Assembly (NCBI RefSeq): GCF_004963255.1
Contig: NZ_SUGA01000025.1
Span: 1 to 64,000 of the forward strand
Length of the DNA: 64,000 bases
Direction: 5' to 3'
Origin: Mesorhizobium sp.
GTDB taxonomy: Bacteria > Pseudomonadota > Alphaproteobacteria > Rhizobiales > Rhizobiaceae
The notes beneath the pieces were generated by a model that saw nothing but the letters and a program-made list of their open reading frames with translations, did not search any database and was not told the origin of the DNA. Each line of letters opens with the position of its first letter. The stretch's first letter is position 1. The translations under genes were made by a program, and so were the position numbers. This document shows positions 60,276-64,000 of this stretch, in pieces.

Positions 60276-60612
60276 AGGCGCCTTGCCGGCGGGGTTCGAC
60301 GAGCCCGTCTTCGCCGAGCCGTGGCAGGCCGAAGCCTTCGCCCTAACCGTTGCGCTGCACGACAAGGGCCTGTTTTCGTGGAGCGAATGGGCGGAGGCCT
60401 TGTCGGCCGAGGTGAAGCAACCTGGCGCGGCGAGCGACGGCCACGACTATTACGAGCATTGGCTGGCGGCGCTGGAGAAGCTCTTGTGCAGGAAGGGTGT
60501 CGCCCGCAAAGGCGAGGTCGATGAGCTTGCCGCCGCCTGGGAGCGCGCCGCGCACGCAACGCCGCATGGCAAGCCGATCCTGCTGGAGAATGATCCGGGC
60601 GCTAGCCGGTAG
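60262..60612 (+). CDS. Nitrile hydratase accessory protein (P14K/activator-like)
   Basis: A 116-residue protein related to the N-terminal half of the beta subunit (FDEPVFAEPWQAEAFALTVA and SWSEWAEALSAEV), the pattern of P14K-type accessory proteins that load cobalt into the alpha subunit by subunit swapping. I use the TTG at 60262 because GGAGAG lies six bases upstream; it overlaps nthB by 14 bp. It completes an alpha-beta-accessory operon; no amidase or cobalt transporter gene is adjacent. Confidence 0.88.
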   Translation: MSRHEGALPAGFDEPVFAEPWQAEAFALTVALHDKGLFSWSEWAEALSAEVKQPGAASDGHDYYEHWLAALEKLLCRKGVARKGEVDELAAAWERAAHATPHGKPILLENDPGASR

Positions 60613-60746
60613 ATCGTCTTTGTTCTCTTTACGTTCCTATTTCCGGCTGATAGCCTGGGCTATCGAAGGTGGCCGCTTTGTCGCCGACAACGGTCGGTAT
60701 TGCGGCCAATCTTGTCTTTCGCTTGCGAATCCGGTCTGTCGGACAG

Positions 60747-61874
60747 ATGGAATTTTCTCCCCAACAGGATGAGGCTCTGAAGGCGGTCGGACGCTGGCTC
60801 AAGGAGGGCCGGCCGCAGGTCTTTCGGCTGTTCGGCTATGCCGGCACCGGCAAGACGACGCTGGCGCGCTATTTTGCCGAGCATGTCGACGGCCAGGTGC
60901 AGTTCGCCGCCTTCACCGGCAAGGCGGCGCAGGTGCTGCGCTCCAAGGGCGCGACCAACGCCCGCACCATTCATTCGCTGATCTACAGACCGAAGGGTGA
61001 GGAATCGGTCGAGGACGAGGTGACCGGCAAGACCTCGATGTCGCCGACCTTTTCACTCAACCGGCAAAGCCCGATTTCGCGCGCCAAGCTCGTCGTCATC
61101 GACGAATGCTCGATGGTCGACGAGCAGCTCGGCCGCGACCTGCAGAGTTTCGGCACACCGATCCTGGTGCTTGGCGATCCGGCCCAGCTGCCGCCGATCT
61201 CAGGCGGCGGCTTCTTCACCGAGCATGAGCCTGATGTGCTGTTGACGGAAATCCACCGCCAGGCGCGCGACAATCCGATCATCCGGCTGGCGCTCGACGT
61301 GCGCGAGGGCCGGGAATTCATGCATGGCGACTACGGCACGGCGCAGGTGATCGGCAGGGAAGCAGTCAACCAGGACCTGGTGCTCAAGGCCGACCAGGTG
61401 CTGGTCGGCACCAACCGCACACGCCGGCGCTACAATCAAAGGCTGCGCGAGCTGAAAGGGTTCAACGCCGACTTTCCGCAGGCCGGCGACAAGCTGGTCT
61501 GCCTGCGCAACGATCCGGCCAAGGGGCTGCTCAACGGCTCGCTGTGGAAGGTGATGACCTCGTCGCGCGAGACGGTGAAGCCCGGCATCAACCTGCTGGT
61601 TTCGCCGGAGGAGGACGATCCCGACCGCGGTGTCGCCAAGATCAAGCTGCTCAAGGCGGCGTTCGAGGATCCGGATGCCGAGATCCCCTGGCAGCAGAAG
61701 AAGCGCTTCGACGATTTCGACTATGGCTATGCGCTGACCGTGCACAAGGCGCAGGGCTCGCAGTGGAACGACGTCGTGCTGTTCGACGAGAGTTGGGCCT
61801 TCAAGGAGACCCGGCAGCGCTGGCTTTATACGGCAATCACCCGCGCCGCCGAGCGGCTGACAATCGTTCGCTGA
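60747..61874 (+). CDS. ATP-dependent RecD/Dda-like DNA helicase
   Basis: A 375-residue superfamily 1B helicase. Walker A GYAGTGKTTLA near residue 30, Walker B VVIDECSMVDE near 115, GDPAQLPPI near 135 and the C-terminal UvrD_C_2 motif YALTVHKAQGSQWNDV followed by YTAITRAAE are clear. It is much shorter than RecD and lacks its N-terminal RecBC contact region, resembling T4 Dda-sized proteins. The start at 60747 has only a weak GGACAG site. Role probably in replication or repair. Confidence 0.88.
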   Translation: MEFSPQQDEALKAVGRWLKEGRPQVFRLFGYAGTGKTTLARYFAEHVDGQVQFAAFTGKAAQVLRSKGATNARTIHSLIYRPKGEESVEDEVTGKTSMSPTFSLNRQSPISRAKLVVIDECSMVDEQLGRDLQSFGTPILVLGDPAQLPPISGGGFFTEHEPDVLLTEIHRQARDNPIIRLALDVREGREFMHGDYGTAQVIGREAVNQDLVLKADQVLVGTNRTRRRYNQRLRELKGFNADFPQAGDKLVCLRNDPAKGLLNGSLWKVMTSSRETVKPGINLLVSPEEDDPDRGVAKIKLLKAAFEDPDAEIPWQQKKRFDDFDYGYALTVHKAQGSQWNDVVLFDESWAFKETRQRWLYTAITRAAERLTIVR

Positions 61875-61886
61875 GGTTTTTGGCCA

Positions 61887-62282
61887 TCAGGTCGGCCTTG
61901 CGCCAAGCCACTGCCAGGCTGCTTCCTCATCGTCGACATCGAAGCGCCTGACTTCGAAAGGCAGCGTTTTGGGGAACACGCCCGCGACGAGGGAGGCCCA
62001 ACTCGGCTCGCCGATGACGGCGCAGCGCACGACATGTTCCATCGCGTCGGCCACGCCCTGCCGGAGCGTGTCCTGCTTGATATTGGCCCAGTCGACGCTT
62101 TCCTCGTCGGTCAGCCTGATCAGCACGTCGATCCTCGGATGCAGCGCGTAGGCGGCTTCCAGCAGGCCGAACAGGTTTTCCGCATCGGCCGGCGAGACAT
62201 CGCCGACGACGTCGATGGCGAAAAGCGCGTCGCGGTTGGTCTCGATGCGGCGGATGGCCGGCACGGCTTCAAGGAAATTCAC
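61887..62282 (-). CDS. SpoIIAA-like (STAS-type) protein
   Basis: A 131-residue protein of the SpoIIAA-like family (DUF3478). The pattern ALFAIDVVGDVSPADAENLF at the start and VRCAVIGEPSWASLVAGVFP in the middle match the fold, which resembles STAS domains that bind lipids or nucleotides. There is no partner anti-sigma factor here. Convergent with the helicase gene (12 bp between stops) and divergent from pdxJ. Confidence 0.82.
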   Translation of the reverse strand: MNFLEAVPAIRRIETNRDALFAIDVVGDVSPADAENLFGLLEAAYALHPRIDVLIRLTDEESVDWANIKQDTLRQGVADAMEHVVRCAVIGEPSWASLVAGVFPKTLPFEVRRFDVDDEEAAWQWLGARPT

Positions 62283-62390
62283 TGCAAATCCTCACCTTAG
62301 CCTCCAACTGTCCCCTGGAACACGCGAAACCCCCTATCTGTTCCCGTCAAAGGCGCTATAGATGCCCGCCGATCCACTGGACCCCAGCTC

Positions 62391-63131
62391 ATGCCCGCCA
62401 AGCTTTCGGTCAATCTCAACGCCGTCGCCATGCTGCGCAACCGCCGCGACCTGCCGTGGCCGAGCGTCATTGGAATTGGCCGTATTGCCCTTGCCGCCGG
62501 CGCGCATGGGTTGACGGTGCATCCCAGGCCCGACGAGCGGCACACAAGGCATTCCGATCTGCCGGAGATCAGGGCTCTGATCGACGACGAATTCCCCACG
62601 GCGGAGTTCAACATCGAGGGCTATCCGACCGAGGATTTCCTGGTTCTGGTCGAGAAGAACCAGCCCGAGCAGGTGACGCTGGTGCCGGACGACCCGGCGC
62701 AGGCAACCTCCGACCATGGCTGGAACTTCGTCGCTCAGGCGGCGTTCCTGACTCCGATCGTCAAACGGTTGAAGAAAAGCGGGTTCCGCGTGTCGCTGTT
62801 TTCCGATGCGGATCCGAACGGGGTCAATGCGGCGCGCGACACCGGCGCCGACCGCATCGAGCTCTATACCGGCCCTTATGGAGGCTTTCATTCCGATTCC
62901 GCAAAGGCGGCCAAAGAATTGGAAAGACTGGGAAAAACCGCTGACGCAGCATTCAAGGCGGGGCTCGGCGTCAATGCCGGACACGATCTGACCGTCGAGA
63001 ACCTACCGCCATTGGCCAAACGCATCCCGGCATTGGCCGAAGTATCGATCGGACATGGGTTGACAGCCGATGCGCTGGAGTATGGCATGGCCGGCACGGT
63101 CGGGCGGTTCTTGAAGGCCTGCGGATGGTAG
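62391..63131 (+). CDS. pdxJ: Pyridoxine 5'-phosphate synthase
   Basis: Condenses 1-deoxyxylulose 5-phosphate with aminoacetone phosphate to form pyridoxine 5'-phosphate; 246 residues, a TIM barrel. The N-terminal LSVNLNAVAMLRNRRDLPWP, the active-site HPRPDERH near residue 45, EGYPTEDFL and C-terminal VSIGHGLTADAL with GMAGTVGRFL are hallmark segments. It stands as a single gene; 108 bp separate it from the divergent SpoIIAA-like gene. Confidence 0.95.
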   Translation: MPAKLSVNLNAVAMLRNRRDLPWPSVIGIGRIALAAGAHGLTVHPRPDERHTRHSDLPEIRALIDDEFPTAEFNIEGYPTEDFLVLVEKNQPEQVTLVPDDPAQATSDHGWNFVAQAAFLTPIVKRLKKSGFRVSLFSDADPNGVNAARDTGADRIELYTGPYGGFHSDSAKAAKELERLGKTADAAFKAGLGVNAGHDLTVENLPPLAKRIPALAEVSIGHGLTADALEYGMAGTVGRFLKACGW

Positions 63132-63216
63132 GGGACTTTGGGTAGTTCGACAGTCTTGGTCTGCCGCCCGCGTCGCGGCGGCCTCGGAGCGTGACGAATT
63201 CGGTGAAGTGGGGTTC

Positions 63217-64000
63217 ATGGTGCTAGCCAACGCCAGTGAAACGGAATCCCTCGAGCGTCCGAGCCATGCCGAAACCGAGCGGCAGCACAGCACCAAGGTG
63301 CTCATGCTTGGCGCGCTGGGCGTCGTCTATGGCGACATCGGCACGAGCCCGATCTACGCCTTTCGCGAGGCGCTGCACGCGTCTTCGAGTTCGGTTGCCC
63401 GCAATGACGTCCTCGGCGTGCTGTCGCTGATCGTCTGGGCGCTGACTATCATCGTCACGATCAAATATGTCGCCTTCGTGCTCAGGGCCGACAACAAGGG
63501 CGAGGGCGGCACCCTATCGCTGATGGCGCTGGCGCGCAGCGCCTACCCGCCGGGTTCCAAGCTCATCCTGGTGATCGGCCTTTGCGGTGCGGCGCTGTTC
63601 TTCGGCGATTCGATCATCACGCCGGCGATCTCGGTGCTGTCGGCGGTCGAAGGCCTGGAAGTCGTCACGCCGGCGCTCGATGCCTTCGTGGTTCCGATCA
63701 CGCTGGTCATCCTGGCGGTGCTTTTCGCCGTGCAGCGCTTCGGCACCGGCAAGGTGGCGGCCGTGTTCGGACCTGTGACGGCGACGTGGTTCCTGGCGAT
63801 CGGCGCAGCAGGCCTTTATCACATCGTCGACGATCCGTCCGTCTTCCTGGCGATCAATCCGTATTATGCGATCTACTATCTCGCCACCACGCCGACAGGC
63901 GCCTTCGTTACCGTCGGCGCCGTGTTCCTGGCGGTGACCGGGGCCGAGGCGCTCTATGTCGACCTCGGCCATTTCGGTCGCAAGCCGATCGTGATGGCCT
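63217..64000 (+). CDS. kup: KUP-family potassium transporter, 5' part only
   Basis: The first 261 residues of a potassium uptake permease, cut by the window edge. After a short hydrophilic N-terminus the family signature LGALGVVYGDIGTSPIYAF appears at about residues 31-50, then DNKGEGGTLSLMALA and FFGDSIITPAISVLSAVEG, with six or so membrane helices in the part seen. KUP proteins import potassium with protons. The ATG at 63217 is chosen from family length; no strong ribosome site is seen. Confidence 0.93.
   Translation, partial: MVLANASETESLERPSHAETERQHSTKVLMLGALGVVYGDIGTSPIYAFREALHASSSSVARNDVLGVLSLIVWALTIIVTIKYVAFVLRADNKGEGGTLSLMALARSAYPPGSKLILVIGLCGAALFFGDSIITPAISVLSAVEGLEVVTPALDAFVVPITLVILAVLFAVQRFGTGKVAAVFGPVTATWFLAIGAAGLYHIVDDPSVFLAINPYYAIYYLATTPTGAFVTVGAVFLAVTGAEALYVDLGHFGRKPIVMA

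Overview
The window is high-GC chromosomal DNA that reads as a Rhizobiales alphaproteobacterium, most likely Mesorhizobium or a close relative. The genus is inferred from gene content and order; there is no rRNA to confirm it. Clade markers are a circularly permuted two-piece tmRNA with the tag ANDNYAEARLAA, an alphaproteobacterial SspB, the hflK-hflC-DUF2065-degP block, DUF4169 and DUF2853 proteins, a LOV histidine kinase and a Bcr/CflA efflux gene under a TetR repressor. I see no rRNA, tRNA, prophage, insertion sequence, CRISPR array or replication origin.

Layout. 0-6.3 kb: a LacI-controlled sugar or polyol locus (regulator, Gfo/Idh/MocA dehydrogenase, sugar phosphate isomerase, ABC importer) with paired operators and two intercistronic hairpins around the binding-protein gene. 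6.3-19.8 kb: UvrD/PcrA helicase with an unusual in-frame insertion, membrane PQQ glucose dehydrogenase, dienelactone hydrolase, a blue-light (LOV) histidine kinase with its receiver protein, EamA exporter/Lrp regulator pair, thioesterase, FAD-linked lactate/glycolate-type dehydrogenase and DyP peroxidase. 19.9-28.6 kb: a very long AsmA protein, a run of small genes ending in SspB, the TetR/MFS pair, an ATPase, tmRNA and DUF2853. 28.7-42.2 kb: thyA, then a molybdate block (molbindin, modABC, modE), cobF and a DUF4424 protein, then folA, hflK, hflC, DUF2065, degP, a GNAT gene, serB and miaA. 42.3-50.7 kb: diguanylate cyclase, HerA-like ATPase, XRE-cupin regulator, a GNAT gene and a flavin monooxygenase with an NTF2-like N-terminus that appears to be driven by a sigma-54 promoter and the neighbouring AcoR-type activator. 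50.8-53.5 kb: ilvB-ilvN behind a leader peptide and attenuator. 53.6-64 kb: LysE exporter, RND efflux pair, a cobalt-type nitrile hydratase operon, a RecD/Dda-like helicase, a SpoIIAA-like protein, pdxJ and the start of kup.

Most genes are core or ordinary accessory metabolism. The value of the window lies mainly in its regulatory DNA: a sigma-54 promoter with tandem upstream repeats, an apparently leaderless ilv attenuator peptide, a TetR operator shared by two face-to-face promoters, a ModE box in front of a one-domain ModE, and operator repeats spaced 20 bp apart over the start of an XRE-cupin gene. It also carries several repeats: a 143-bp palindrome, an 8-bp tandem repeat with an inverted partner, a 45-bp interspersed repeat, and the inserted coding segment in the helicase. 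Only two gene-poor stretches exceed 300 bases. One (27675-28303) holds the tmRNA; the other (50661-51046) holds the ilv leader region and a dyad. I found no evidence for a wholly new defence or mobile system.
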